The position numbers were made by a program, and so were the translations under genes. A stretch of 64,000 nucleotides of DNA from positions 25,350-89,349 of the forward strand of contig NZ_JASBQE010000049.1 in NCBI RefSeq assembly GCF_029960785.1, in the 5' to 3' direction. The stretch is from Polyangium sp. 15x6 (GTDB lineage: Bacteria > Myxococcota_A > Polyangia > Polyangiales > Polyangiaceae). Positions 1-9,015 of the stretch are shown piece by piece (the first letter of the stretch is position 1; each line of letters begins with the position of its first letter). The notes beneath the pieces are model-generated. The model made no database searches. It had not been told where the DNA came from and saw only the letters and a list, made by a program, of their open reading frames with translations.

Positions 1-1
1 C

Positions 2-1807
2 GCGCGCAAGATCGACGAAGGCATCGAGCTCGTCCTGCCAACCGCGTTCCTCGTGCAGCTCAAGTCCTGGGAGAGCGAGGACCCGCGCGCCCTCCGCGCG
101 CTCCTCTCGCAGGCGTCGTTCGAAACGGTCAGCGCCGTGGCCGCGCACTATCTCGGCCGCCCGGCCACGCCGCCGATCGCGCTCTCGCTCGAAGCCGCGT
201 GGGAGACGCTCTGCGACACGTCGCGCTTGCAGTCGGAGGTCGAGCGGCTCGCGCCGGTCGAGCGCCGCTTGCTCGAAGCGATCGAGGCCGTCGGCGGTGA
301 GGTCGACACGCAGGAGCTGCTCGATCTCGAGCGTGAGCCCATGCGCCTGCGCGGCGCCACGGGCATCACCGCCAGCCGGCGAGGCGCGGGCTTCGCGCTC
401 GAGCGCCGCGCCTTCCTGATCCCGATCCACCCGAACCGCCACGTCATTCCGACCGAGATCGCGAACATCGTCGGCGCCGAGCGCCGCAAGGCCCGCGAGG
501 CGCGCCGCGCGCAGATCCGATCGTTCGTCCTCGAAGAAGATCACGCCCCGCGCCGCGCCCGCTTCGCCCCCGATCCGGGCATGCTCGCGCTCGGCCTGGC
601 GTACGCCGTGCGCGAGCCGGGCAGCGACGTTCGTCCCGGCGTGGGCACGCCTCGCTCGCTCCTCGTTCGTCTCGCCCAGCGCTTCGGCCGCGACGTGGAG
701 ATGGTCGCGCTCTCGGCCGCGGTCTCGCGCGCCATCGGTTTGTGGGAGCCGTCCGCTGCCTCCGCGGCCACGCCGCCGGGATCCCTCGCCGTGCACGAGC
801 TCGGCCGCGTCCTCTTCGATACGTGGCGCCGCGGCGGCGCGTGGGACGAAGCGCGCCCCGAGCGCGAGGTGTTACGCGCGGCCTCGGAGGGCCGCGAATC
901 GAGCCCGATCGGCGCGCTGCGCGAGATGGTCATCGACGCGCTGCAAGAGCTCGGCGAAGGACGCTGGGTGCCGTGGGCCTCGCTCCGCGGCTACCTCGCC
1001 GCGGACGATCGTATCGGCGGCGTCGAGCGGCTCCTGCGCCGCTGGGGCGATCGCACCTCGAACGAGGCGCCCGAGGTCCTCGAGATCACCCGCCGCATCG
1101 CGCTCGAGTCCTTGCCGGCGCTCGGCATCATCGACCTCGGCGGCGACGATCTCGACGACGGCCCCGCCTTGCGCCTCACGCCGCGCGGCCGCGCCATGCT
1201 CGCGGGCACCTCGCCGAGCTTCGATCCGTCCCCGAGCCATTTCGTCGAGACGCAGATCCTCCAGATCGCCCCCTCGGCGCGCGTCGCGCACGTGCTCGCG
1301 CTCGTCCCGTTCGCCGAGATCACGCGCATCGGCGACAAGGTCGACCTCCTCCTCGCGCCCTCGTCGATCGCGCGCGCCCTCTCCGCGGGGCTCGAGAGCG
1401 ACGCGCTGCGCGCGCGCATCGAGGCCGTCGCGAAGCTCCCCGAGGGCATCTCGCAGATGCTCATCCAGGCGAGCGTGGTGATCGGCCGCGCGAGCTTCGT
1501 CCCGGCCGCGGGCTTCTTGTGGGTCGAGGACGCGGAGATCCGCGAGCTCTTGCGCACGCGGCGCCCGGCCTCCGAGCTCTTCATCGATCCGTCCCCGCCG
1601 TCTGGCTTGCTTCTCGCGCCCGACGTCGATCTCGAGCGTGTCGTTCGCCGCTGTCGCGCGCTCGGCGTCGAGGTCGAGTGCGACGGCAATCTTCTGCGCG
1701 CGCGCTCCGTCACGCCGATGCCTTCGAGCCAAGAGGCGCCGTCCCGCGCGCCTTCGACGAGCCGCGGTCGATCACGAACGCCGGCGCCGCGCACCACGCG
1801 CTCCTGA
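2..1807 (+). CDS. Helicase-associated (XPB N-terminal-like) protein, 5' partial
   Basis: The frame is open to the left edge of the window, so the true start lies upstream; the GTG at 53 is internal or an alternative start. About 600 residues are visible, with no membrane segment or signal peptide. The N-terminal part is helical. The C-terminal third (a stretch beginning HFVETQILQIAPSARV, then a helical segment and a part ending in a charged Ser/Arg/Pro tail) resembles the helicase-associated 'Helicase_C_3' or XPB/Ssl2 N-terminal domain found in actinobacterial and myxobacterial proteins of unknown role. A partner helicase would be expected upstream, outside the window. No Walker motif is visible here. 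The family call is from memory of the fold pattern and is only moderately secure; the coding call is strong. Confidence 0.55.
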   Translation, partial: ARKIDEGIELVLPTAFLVQLKSWESEDPRALRALLSQASFETVSAVAAHYLGRPATPPIALSLEAAWETLCDTSRLQSEVERLAPVERRLLEAIEAVGGEVDTQELLDLEREPMRLRGATGITASRRGAGFALERRAFLIPIHPNRHVIPTEIANIVGAERRKAREARRAQIRSFVLEEDHAPRRARFAPDPGMLALGLAYAVREPGSDVRPGVGTPRSLLVRLAQRFGRDVEMVALSAAVSRAIGLWEPSAASAATPPGSLAVHELGRVLFDTWRRGGAWDEARPEREVLRAASEGRESSPIGALREMVIDALQELGEGRWVPWASLRGYLAADDRIGGVERLLRRWGDRTSNEAPEVLEITRRIALESLPALGIIDLGGDDLDDGPALRLTPRGRAMLAGTSPSFDPSPSHFVETQILQIAPSARVAHVLALVPFAEITRIGDKVDLLLAPSSIARALSAGLESDALRARIEAVAKLPEGISQMLIQASVVIGRASFVPAAGFLWVEDAEIRELLRTRRPASELFIDPSPPSGLLLAPDVDLERVVRRCRALGVEVECDGNLLRARSVTPMPSSQEAPSRAPSTSRGRSRTPAPRTTRS

Positions 1808-1937
1808 CGGAGGATCACGCACGACCGGAAAGGCGTGCGTGGTCGTGAGGCGCGGCGCGCGACCGCGCACGATTCGGGGGCGCGGGCGCGCTTTCCGCAG
1901 GCATCGCGGCTGATCTCGGCTGATACTCGGCGGTGGA

Positions 1938-3257
1938 ATGCACCCCGATCGGCTGCGAATCGTCATCGGCCTCGCGAGCGCGCTCGCGCTGGCCGTGCTC
2001 CTCGCGCAGCCGAAGGTGAAGGCGCTCGAGCAGCGCTTCGGCGTCACCGTCCTCATCTCCGCGGGCGTGCCGTTCCTCGTGATGGGCGCGGTCTTCTCGC
2101 TCGACAGCGTGGGCATCTTGACGCCGCAGGTTCTCCTCGACCTCAAGCCCGCGTTCGAGTTTGGCCTCGGCTGGGTCGGGTTCGTCGTGGGCTTGCACTT
2201 CGACGTGCGCAAGCTCGACGCGCTGCCTGCGTCGCTCGGCCCCGTCATCGTGCTCGAGTCGGTCGTCCCGATGCTCACGACCGCGGGCCTCTGCGCCATG
2301 GCGCTGCTCGGCATGGGCGTGCCGTGGGAGCGAAACGCCTTCGCGCGTGACGCCCTCGTGCTCGCGGCCTGCGCCGCGCCGAGCGCGCCGATCAGCATGG
2401 AGCTCTGGGAGCGCCGCGTCGGTCGCAAGGCCGCGCGCATGATCGACGAGGTCACGAGCCTCGACGAGGTCACGGGCCTCGCGCTCCTCGGTGTCGTCGC
2501 GATCCTCTTCCGCCCGGAGAACGACACGACGCGCTGGTCCCTGCCGCCGTCGGCGTGGCTCCTCGTGACGCTCGGCCTCGGCGGCGTGCTCGGCATCCTC
2601 ACGTACGTACTCTTGCGCGGCGCGCGCAACGCGGCCGAGGAACTCGCGCTCCTGCTCGGCGCGGTCGCGCTCTCGGCGGGCGTCGCTGGCTACCTCGCGC
2701 TCAGCGTCCCCGTCGTCTGCGCGATCGCGGGCGCCTTGCTCGCGAACCTCCCGATCCGCGACCTCGAAGGCTTGAAGAAGACGCTGCTCGACGTCGAGCG
2801 CCCGATCTACCTGATCTTCCTCCTCGTCGTCGGCGCGACGTGGCGGCCGCTCGAGTGGCAGGGCTGGCTCCTCGCGACCGCGTTCGTCCTCGCGCGCGTC
2901 GCGGGCAAACGCCTCGGCGCGATCTGGTCGAAGCGCGTGGGCCCGAAGGAGCTGCCGAGCGCGGGCATGCTCGCGCTCGCGCTCGCGCCGCAGAGCCCGA
3001 GCTCCATCGTCCTCATGGTCAGCGCGGCGACGCTGTATCACGGCTACGGACCCGAGCGCGTCCGCTGGGCGATCGACGCCGTCATCATCGGCGGCGTGCT
3101 CACCGAGGTCGTGGTGCGGATCCTCGAGTGGCGGCGCCGGCGCATCGGCGTGGATCTCACCCCGATCCCGCCCACCCGCGTGCCGGCCCCGGAGGCGCCG
3201 AGGCCCCAGATCGACGAAGCTCCGGTCGTCACGACGACCCCGGAGGGCAACGCGTGA
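1938..3257 (+). CDS. Cation/proton antiporter (CPA2-like), first of a pair
   Basis: A 439-residue polytopic inner-membrane protein with roughly 12 hydrophobic segments, the arrangement and length expected of the Na+/H+ or K+/H+ exchanger domain (CPA2). It has a segment with DEVTSLDEVTGLALLG that could carry the acidic exchange residues, and a proline-rich cytoplasmic tail of about 35 residues. No TrkA-N or TrkA-C regulatory domain is fused. Its stop codon overlaps the GTG start of the next antiporter (GTGA at 3254-3257), so the two are surely co-transcribed and probably translationally coupled. The ATG at 1938 follows a purine-rich GGTGGA. Ion specificity cannot be read from the sequence. Confidence 0.8.
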   Translation: MHPDRLRIVIGLASALALAVLLAQPKVKALEQRFGVTVLISAGVPFLVMGAVFSLDSVGILTPQVLLDLKPAFEFGLGWVGFVVGLHFDVRKLDALPASLGPVIVLESVVPMLTTAGLCAMALLGMGVPWERNAFARDALVLAACAAPSAPISMELWERRVGRKAARMIDEVTSLDEVTGLALLGVVAILFRPENDTTRWSLPPSAWLLVTLGLGGVLGILTYVLLRGARNAAEELALLLGAVALSAGVAGYLALSVPVVCAIAGALLANLPIRDLEGLKKTLLDVERPIYLIFLLVVGATWRPLEWQGWLLATAFVLARVAGKRLGAIWSKRVGPKELPSAGMLALALAPQSPSSIVLMVSAATLYHGYGPERVRWAIDAVIIGGVLTEVVVRILEWRRRRIGVDLTPIPPTRVPAPEAPRPQIDEAPVVTTTPEGNA

Positions 3258-4624
3258 TCCGCGCGGCGCTCGTCCTCGCGCTCGTCGCCGGCATCTCCTT
3301 CGCCGCGCGCTCCTTCTTGCCCGCCGACGCCACGATCACGGGCTCGGGCGCGGCGCTCGCGTTCGGCTTCTTGTTGATCGCGGCGATGCAGACGGGGCAC
3401 ATCTTCCACGATCTGCGCCTCCCGCACCTCACGGGCTTCATCCTCTGCGGCGCGCTCTTCGGCCCCGAGGTGCTCCGCCTCATCACGCCGTCCATGCTCG
3501 GCGACCTCACGCTCGTGAAGAAGGTCGCGGTCGGGCTCATCGCGCTGAACGCCGGATGCGAGCTCAACTTCGCGCGCCTCCGCCCGAAGATCCGCAGCAT
3601 CGGCCTCGTCTCGATCTTCGGCCTCCTCACCGAGTTCGTCCTGCTCTTCGGCTTGTTCTCGTTCGTCCTCGGGCGCATCGAGTTCACCGCGGACATGACC
3701 TCGGCGCAGCGCCTCGCGGTCGCGCTCATCTGCGCCACCGTTCTTTGCGCGCTCTCGCCGGCCGTCGTGATGGGCATCCTCAAGGAGACGCGCGCGGTCG
3801 GCCCGCTCAGCGAGATGTGCCTCTCGATCGTGGTGCTCGCGGATCTCGCGGTCGTCGTCGCCTTCTCCTTCACCGAGTCCGTGGCGCGCGCCGTGTTCCC
3901 GCCCGAGGCCGCGGCGAGCGGCGCGGGCGGGCACTCGATCTTCGGCGCCCTCGCGGTGCACATCTTCGGCTCCATCGCGACCGGCATCGCCGTCGGCCTC
4001 GTCTCGGCGCTCTACATTCGCCGTGTCAACCAGCGCGTCGGCCTCTTCGTCTTCGCCGTCCTCTTCGTCGTCGCCGAGATTGGCGGCGCGCTTCACCTCG
4101 ACCCCCTGCTCGTCGGCCTCTCCGCGGGCCTCTTCCTCGAGAACATCAGCCCCGTCAGCGGCCACGAGGTCATCCACGAGACCGAGGTCGCGGCGATGCC
4201 CACCTTCGCCGTCTTCTTCGCGGTCGTCGGCGCCGAAGTGCACCTGCACGCCTTCTTCACGGTCGCGCCCTACGCGGCCATGGCGGCGCTCACCCGCGCG
4301 GCGGGCATCTACGCCGGCGCGCGCTTCGGCGCTCGCGTCGCGAAGGTCGATCCCGAGGTCGCGGGCCGCATCCCCTTCGGCATGTTCCCGCAGGCCGGCG
4401 TCGCGATCGGCCTCGCGAACCTCGTCGCGACCTCGTTCAAGCCGTGGGGCCCGGCCGCATCGACGCTCATCCTCGGCACGATCGTCATCAACGAGATGGT
4501 CGGCCCCGTCCTCTTCCGCATGGCCCTCGCGCGCGCGGGTGAGATCGGCAAGAAGCGTGAAGCAAGCCTCCTCGATCTGCCCTCGCACGCCCCCACGCCC
4601 GAGGCCGACGTCGAGGCCACGTGA
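3254..4624 (+). CDS. Cation/proton antiporter (CPA2-like), second of a pair
   Basis: A 456-residue polytopic membrane protein starting at the GTG that overlaps the stop of the preceding antiporter gene. A longer open frame runs further upstream, but it is the shadow of the first antiporter. The protein opens with a hydrophobic segment, then shows the exchanger signature HIFHDLRLPHLTGFILCGAL, typical of the second helix of CPA2 exchangers, and about 11 further helices. A short hydrophilic C-terminus ends the protein. Two full-length, divergent exchangers translated in tandem suggest a heteromeric complex or two exchangers with different ions. No separate regulatory subunit is visible next to them. 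Confidence 0.82.
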   Translation: MIRAALVLALVAGISFAARSFLPADATITGSGAALAFGFLLIAAMQTGHIFHDLRLPHLTGFILCGALFGPEVLRLITPSMLGDLTLVKKVAVGLIALNAGCELNFARLRPKIRSIGLVSIFGLLTEFVLLFGLFSFVLGRIEFTADMTSAQRLAVALICATVLCALSPAVVMGILKETRAVGPLSEMCLSIVVLADLAVVVAFSFTESVARAVFPPEAAASGAGGHSIFGALAVHIFGSIATGIAVGLVSALYIRRVNQRVGLFVFAVLFVVAEIGGALHLDPLLVGLSAGLFLENISPVSGHEVIHETEVAAMPTFAVFFAVVGAEVHLHAFFTVAPYAAMAALTRAAGIYAGARFGARVAKVDPEVAGRIPFGMFPQAGVAIGLANLVATSFKPWGPAASTLILGTIVINEMVGPVLFRMALARAGEIGKKREASLLDLPSHAPTPEADVEAT

Positions 4625-4690
4625 CGTGAAGCTCGCGCGCGTGGCCTTCGCCTCGCGCTTCCCTGTAACATCGAAGCCGGAGGACGATAG

Positions 4691-5863
4691 GTGACGAGCG
4701 CATTCGATCCGGGGCCTTCCGGCGACACGTTCCCGTGCGGCCAGTGCGGCGCGAGGCTCGGCTACGACGCCGGCGCGCAGGCCATGAAGTGCCCTTATTG
4801 CGGCTTTCAGCAGGCCATCCCCCAGGCGCCCGGGGGCCTCGTCCGCGAGATCCCGATCGAAGAGGGCATGCGCCTCGCCGCGCGTGGCTACGGCACGCCG
4901 GTCGCGCAGGTGAGCTGTCGCGAGTGCGGCGCGACGGTCAACGTCCCGCCGGGCGAGCAGACCGCGACGTGCACGTTTTGCCGATCCCACCAGGTCCTCG
5001 CGCAGGAGTCCGCGGGCACGGCGATCCGGCCCGAGTCCGTCGTCCCTTTCAAGATCGACAAGAACAACGCGAACCATCGCTTCGAGGAGTGGCTCGGCTC
5101 GCTCTGGTTCCGCCCGAACGACCTCAAGAAGATGGCCAAGGTCGAGGGGTTTGCCGGCGTGTACGTCCCTTACTGGACGTTCGACGCGCGCGTCGACTCG
5201 TCGTGGACCGCCGAGGCCGGCTACCATTATTACGAAACCGAAACGTACACCGACGAGCAGGGCAACCGGCAGACGCGGCAGGTGCAGAAGACCCGCTGGG
5301 AGCCCGCGCGTGGCCGTCGCACCGACGCCTTCGACGACGTGATCGTGTGCGCCTCGAAGGGCCTGCCCGAGAACCTCGGGGATAGCTTCCGCACGTTCAA
5401 CACCAGCGAGCTCACGCCCTATCGGCCCGAGTTCCTCGCCGGCTGGCGCGCCGAGTCCTACGCGATCGATCTCATGCCCGCGTGGGACACGGGGCAAACC
5501 ATCATGGCCTCCACCCAGCGGAGCCGCTGCAGGAGTGACGTCCCGGGGGACGAGCAGCGCAACCTGCAGGTCGACAACCACTTCTCGCACGTGACCTTCA
5601 AGCACGTGCTCTTGCCGGTGTGGATCGCGGCCTATCGGTACCAGGACAAGCCCTACCAGTTCCTCGTGAACGGACAGACCGGCGAGGTGATCGGCAAGGC
5701 GCCGTATTCGTTCTGGAAGATCTTCTTCTTCGTCCTCTTCCTGGTCGCCCTCGTCGTGAGCATCGCGGTCGTCGCGAATCGAAACGCGGACCGCTCCTCG
5801 TCGTCGGACGAGCGCACGCCGGCGACTTCGCCCGCGAAGGCCCCCTCGCGGAGCCGTCGCTAG
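4691..5863 (+). CDS. Double zinc-ribbon, tail-anchored membrane protein
   Basis: A 390-residue protein from GTG, with a good GGAGG ribosome site at about 4679. Two CxxC...CxxC zinc ribbons lie in the first 100 residues: CGQCG with CPYCG, and CRECG with CTFCR. A folded region of about 230 residues follows, rich in aromatics (YVPYWTFDARVDSSW, YHYYETETY). A single strongly hydrophobic helix at about residues 341-364 is followed by a Ser/Pro/Arg tail. It belongs to a poorly understood group of TFIIB-type zinc-ribbon proteins often mislabelled as replication or helicase proteins; no helicase motif is present. The likely topology is a cytoplasmic ribbon domain anchored at the inner membrane. Function is unknown. 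Confidence 0.8.
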   Translation: MTSAFDPGPSGDTFPCGQCGARLGYDAGAQAMKCPYCGFQQAIPQAPGGLVREIPIEEGMRLAARGYGTPVAQVSCRECGATVNVPPGEQTATCTFCRSHQVLAQESAGTAIRPESVVPFKIDKNNANHRFEEWLGSLWFRPNDLKKMAKVEGFAGVYVPYWTFDARVDSSWTAEAGYHYYETETYTDEQGNRQTRQVQKTRWEPARGRRTDAFDDVIVCASKGLPENLGDSFRTFNTSELTPYRPEFLAGWRAESYAIDLMPAWDTGQTIMASTQRSRCRSDVPGDEQRNLQVDNHFSHVTFKHVLLPVWIAAYRYQDKPYQFLVNGQTGEVIGKAPYSFWKIFFFVLFLVALVVSIAVVANRNADRSSSSDERTPATSPAKAPSRSRR

Positions 5864-5934
5864 GTTCTTCTCTCCGCACCTCCGGCTGCGCTCGCCGCTT
5901 GCAATCGCGGGCCGACGGGGCACGCTCTGCGGCC

Positions 5935-7353
5935 ATGCGATCGATCCGTCCTCCCCTTCGAAGGCGCCGCGCGCGAGCCGCGGTGCTCCTCGCCTCTGCG
6001 CTCGCGTTCGCCGCGCCGCTCGCCGCGCCCTCGTTCGTCGCGACCGCTCGCGCCGAGCAGAAGGCCGAGATCAATGTCCCGTTCGAGAAGTACACGCTGC
6101 CGAACGGCCTCACGGTGATCCTGCACGAGGATCACGCGCTGCCGCTCGTCGTGGTGAACACGATGGTGAAGGTGGGCTCGCGCTTCGAGGAGCCGAAGCG
6201 CACGGGCTTCGCGCACCTCTTCGAGCACCTCATGTTCATGGGCACGCGCCGCGCGCCGCCCAAGATGTTCGACACGTGGATGGAGTCCGAGGGCGGCTGG
6301 AACAACGCGTGGACCAGCGAGGACCGCACGGACTACTTCGACGTCGGCCCCGCGCACACGCTGAAGCTCTTGCTCTGGCTCGAGGCCGATCGCTTCTCCT
6401 CGCTCGCCGACGAGATGACGAAGGAAAAACTCGACGTCCAGCGCGAGGTCGTGCGCAACGAGCGACGCCAGCGCACGGAGAACGAGCCGTACGGCAAGGT
6501 CGATCTGCGGCTCCCCGAGCTGCTCTTCCCCGCGGATCATCCCTACCACCACCCGGTGATCGGCTCGCACGAGGACCTGCAGGCCGCGACCGTGAACGAC
6601 GTGAAGGGCTTCTTCAAGCGCTGGTACGTCCCGAACAACGCCTCGCTCGTGGTCGCGGGGGACTTCTCGCCGGCCGAGATCAAGCCGCTCATCGAGAAGT
6701 GGTTCGGCTCGATCCCGTCCTCGCCCTTGCCCGCGGCGCCGCCGGCGAAGCCCGTGAAGCTCGACAAGGTCGTGCGCGACACGCTCACGGACAAGGTGGA
6801 GCTCGGTAAGGTCGTGATGGCGTGGCACAGCCCCGCGCGTTACGCGCCCGGCGACGCGGAGCTCGACCTGCTCAGCGTGATCCTCACCGACGGCAAGGCG
6901 AGCCGGCTCTACAAGGCGCTCGTCTACGACAAGGCGATCGCGCAGGAGGTCTCTGCCTACCAGGCGTCCGGAGATCTCGGCTCGTACTTCCTCGTCGAGG
7001 CCATCGCGCGCCCCGGCGTGACCCTCGCCCAGCTCGAAGCCGCGATCGACGAGGAGATGAAGAAGATCGCGAACGAGGCCGTGAGCGCGGCGGAGATCGC
7101 GCGCGCAAAAAACCAGTTCGAGACGGGCTTCGTCTCGCGGCTGCAGTCGGTCACCGCGCGCGCTTCCATGCTGAACCAGTACGAGACGTACGTCGGGGAT
7201 CCGGGCTTCGCCGAGAAGGATCTCGCCCGCTACCGCGGCGTCACGCCGGAGTCGCTCCAGCGGATCGTGAAGGGCCACCTCGACCCGAACGGCCGCGTGA
7301 TCATCCACGTGGAGCCCGAAAAGAAGACGAATGGCGCCGGAGGTGCCCCGTGA
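5935..7353 (+). CDS. M16 family zinc metallopeptidase, catalytically intact
   Basis: A 472-residue secreted or periplasmic peptidase of the pitrilysin/processing-peptidase class. A long Arg-rich then Ala/Leu-rich signal peptide ends near residue 40 (ATARA-EQ). The inverted zinc motif HLFEH is at residues 94-98, and the downstream acidic cluster holding the third zinc ligand is around NERRQRTENEP. The C-terminal M16 domain has a ...GKASRLYKALVYDKAIA segment that corresponds to the substrate-binding half. An open frame extends upstream, but the ATG at 5935 gives the signal peptide. The stop overlaps the GTG start of an M16 lipoprotein lacking the zinc motif, the classic active/inactive subunit pair. 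Confidence 0.92.
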   Translation: MRSIRPPLRRRRARAAVLLASALAFAAPLAAPSFVATARAEQKAEINVPFEKYTLPNGLTVILHEDHALPLVVVNTMVKVGSRFEEPKRTGFAHLFEHLMFMGTRRAPPKMFDTWMESEGGWNNAWTSEDRTDYFDVGPAHTLKLLLWLEADRFSSLADEMTKEKLDVQREVVRNERRQRTENEPYGKVDLRLPELLFPADHPYHHPVIGSHEDLQAATVNDVKGFFKRWYVPNNASLVVAGDFSPAEIKPLIEKWFGSIPSSPLPAAPPAKPVKLDKVVRDTLTDKVELGKVVMAWHSPARYAPGDAELDLLSVILTDGKASRLYKALVYDKAIAQEVSAYQASGDLGSYFLVEAIARPGVTLAQLEAAIDEEMKKIANEAVSAAEIARAKNQFETGFVSRLQSVTARASMLNQYETYVGDPGFAEKDLARYRGVTPESLQRIVKGHLDPNGRVIIHVEPEKKTNGAGGAP

Positions 7354-8954
7354 GGTTTGCCAAGAAGTCGGCCTTCCTTTCGCTCGCCGCGGTGGCGGCG
7401 CTCGCCGCGTGCGGCGCCGAGCCGCAGGTCCAGCCGGCCGATCCGACGACGAAGGAAACGACCCCGCCCGTCGCCGAGACGAAGCCCGCGGCGCCCGCGG
7501 TGGACCTGCTCGGCCCGAAGCCGGAGCTCCCGCCAAGCCGTCCGTTCACACCTCCCACCGTCGAGACGTTCACGACCAAGAACGGCCTCTCCGTCTGGCT
7601 CGTGGAGAAGCACGGCTTGCCGCTCGTGTCGGCGGTGCTCGTCGTGCGCGGCGGGTCCTCGGCCGATCCGGCGAAGCTGCCCGGCCTGATGCACATCACG
7701 ACCGACATGCTCGACGAGGGCGCCGGCAAGCGCAGCGCCGTCGAGGTGTCGAGCGGCATCAACGACCTCGGCGCGACGCTCGCGCTCGGTACGAGCGCCG
7801 ACGCGAGCATCCTCTCCCTCACCGTGCTGAAGAACAACTTCAACGCGGCGTTCGGCATCTTCTCCGATGTCGTCGCGCGTCCGCACTTCGACGCGAAGGA
7901 GTGGAAGCGCGTCTCGGAGCTCTGGCAGAACAACCTGAAGAAGCGGTCCGACGAGCCGATGAGCGTCTCGCGCGTGCTCAACGCCGCGGTGCTCTTCGGC
8001 CCGGACACGCCCTATGGGCACCCCGCAGACGGCTCGCTCGAAGCGGCGACGAAGCTCGATCTGCCCACCGTGAAGCGCTTCTACACGGAGAGCTTCCGCC
8101 CGGATCGCGCGGTGCTCGTCGTGGCAGGCGACATCTCCCGCAAGGAGGTCACGGACATCGTCGACGCGCAGCTTGGCGCGTGGAAAGCGCCGCCTGCGAA
8201 GGCCGCACCGAAGCAGGCGGACTTGCCGGGCCCGCGCCCGGCCTCGGCGCGCCCGAAGCTCGTGCTCGTCGATCGGCCCGGCGCGCCGCAGTCCGTCATC
8301 GCGGTCGTGCGCGACGGCGTGGCCGCGAACGATCCCGCGCTCCCGCGGCTCGAGCTCATCAACACGGCGCTCGGCGGCTCGTTCACGTCGCGGCTCAACA
8401 TGAACCTGCGCGAGGAGCATCACTGGGCATACGGCGCGGGCTCGACGTTCCAGGAGAGCCGCAACAAGGGCGGGTTCTGGGCCATCGCCTCGGTCGAGAC
8501 GCCCGCGACGGGCGTCGCGCTGAAGGAGATGCTGAGCGAGCTGTCGAAGATGGCGGCTTCTGGGCCGACGGCGGAGGAGCTGGAGAAGGCGAAGGCGCAG
8601 GATCGCGCCGACCTCATGCAGACCTACGAGACTGTGAGCGGCACGGCGCGCAGGCTCGCGACGTTGGCGCGGCTCGGGCTCTCGCCGGCGCACGACAGCG
8701 AGGCGACCCGCGCGCGGCAGAGCGCGACGCTCACGGACGTCACGGCGCTCGCGAAGACGCACGTGGATCCGGGGGCAGCGACGGTGATCGTGGTGGGCCC
8801 GCGCGAGGCGGTCGGCCCGCAGCTCGCGACGCTCGGCCTCGGCGAGCCCGAGCTCTGGGATCCGGAGGGCAAGCCGGCGAACGCGGCGGCGAAGCCCGCG
8901 GACCAACCGGCCGCGAAGGCTACGGACAAGCCGGCGCCGAAGAAGGGCAAGTAG
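7350..8954 (+). CDS. M16-like lipoprotein, predicted inactive subunit
   Basis: A 534-residue protein starting at a GTG that overlaps the previous stop (GTGA). The signal peptide ends in a lipobox LAAC with Cys at residue 21, so it should be lipid-anchored. A Pro/Thr-rich spacer follows. Aligned with its neighbour's HLFEH, this protein reads HITTD at residues 115-119, so the catalytic Glu and second zinc His are both lost. The C-terminal half keeps the M16 substrate-binding style sequence SRLNMNLREEHHWAYG. The last 40 residues are Lys/Ala/Pro-rich. In known two-subunit M16 peptidases the zinc-less subunit binds substrate; the same is inferred here, with the lipid anchor tethering the dimer to a membrane. 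Confidence 0.9.
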   Translation: MRFAKKSAFLSLAAVAALAACGAEPQVQPADPTTKETTPPVAETKPAAPAVDLLGPKPELPPSRPFTPPTVETFTTKNGLSVWLVEKHGLPLVSAVLVVRGGSSADPAKLPGLMHITTDMLDEGAGKRSAVEVSSGINDLGATLALGTSADASILSLTVLKNNFNAAFGIFSDVVARPHFDAKEWKRVSELWQNNLKKRSDEPMSVSRVLNAAVLFGPDTPYGHPADGSLEAATKLDLPTVKRFYTESFRPDRAVLVVAGDISRKEVTDIVDAQLGAWKAPPAKAAPKQADLPGPRPASARPKLVLVDRPGAPQSVIAVVRDGVAANDPALPRLELINTALGGSFTSRLNMNLREEHHWAYGAGSTFQESRNKGGFWAIASVETPATGVALKEMLSELSKMAASGPTAEELEKAKAQDRADLMQTYETVSGTARRLATLARLGLSPAHDSEATRARQSATLTDVTALAKTHVDPGAATVIVVGPREAVGPQLATLGLGEPELWDPEGKPANAAAKPADQPAAKATDKPAPKKGK

Positions 8955-8977
8955 AAGGCGCGGGGCGGGGAAAGGAG

Positions 8978-9012
8978 AGGCCCGGTCGACGTGGTGTCGG
9001 CCGGGCCTTTTT
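8978..9012 (+). terminator. Rho-independent terminator after the M16 pair
   Basis: Arms AGGCCCGG (8978-8985) and CCGGGCCT (9001-9008) are perfectly complementary across a 15-nt loop and run into five T residues on the plus strand. It sits between two convergent genes. On the minus strand the hairpin is followed only by CTCCTTTCCCC, so it probably acts mainly on plus-strand transcripts. Confidence 0.65.
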
Positions 9013-9015
9013 CGT

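Noticed and set aside
3044..5923. A 959-codon minus-strand frame across the antiporter and zinc-ribbon genes
   Set aside because: Highly charged low-information product antisense to two recognised genes.
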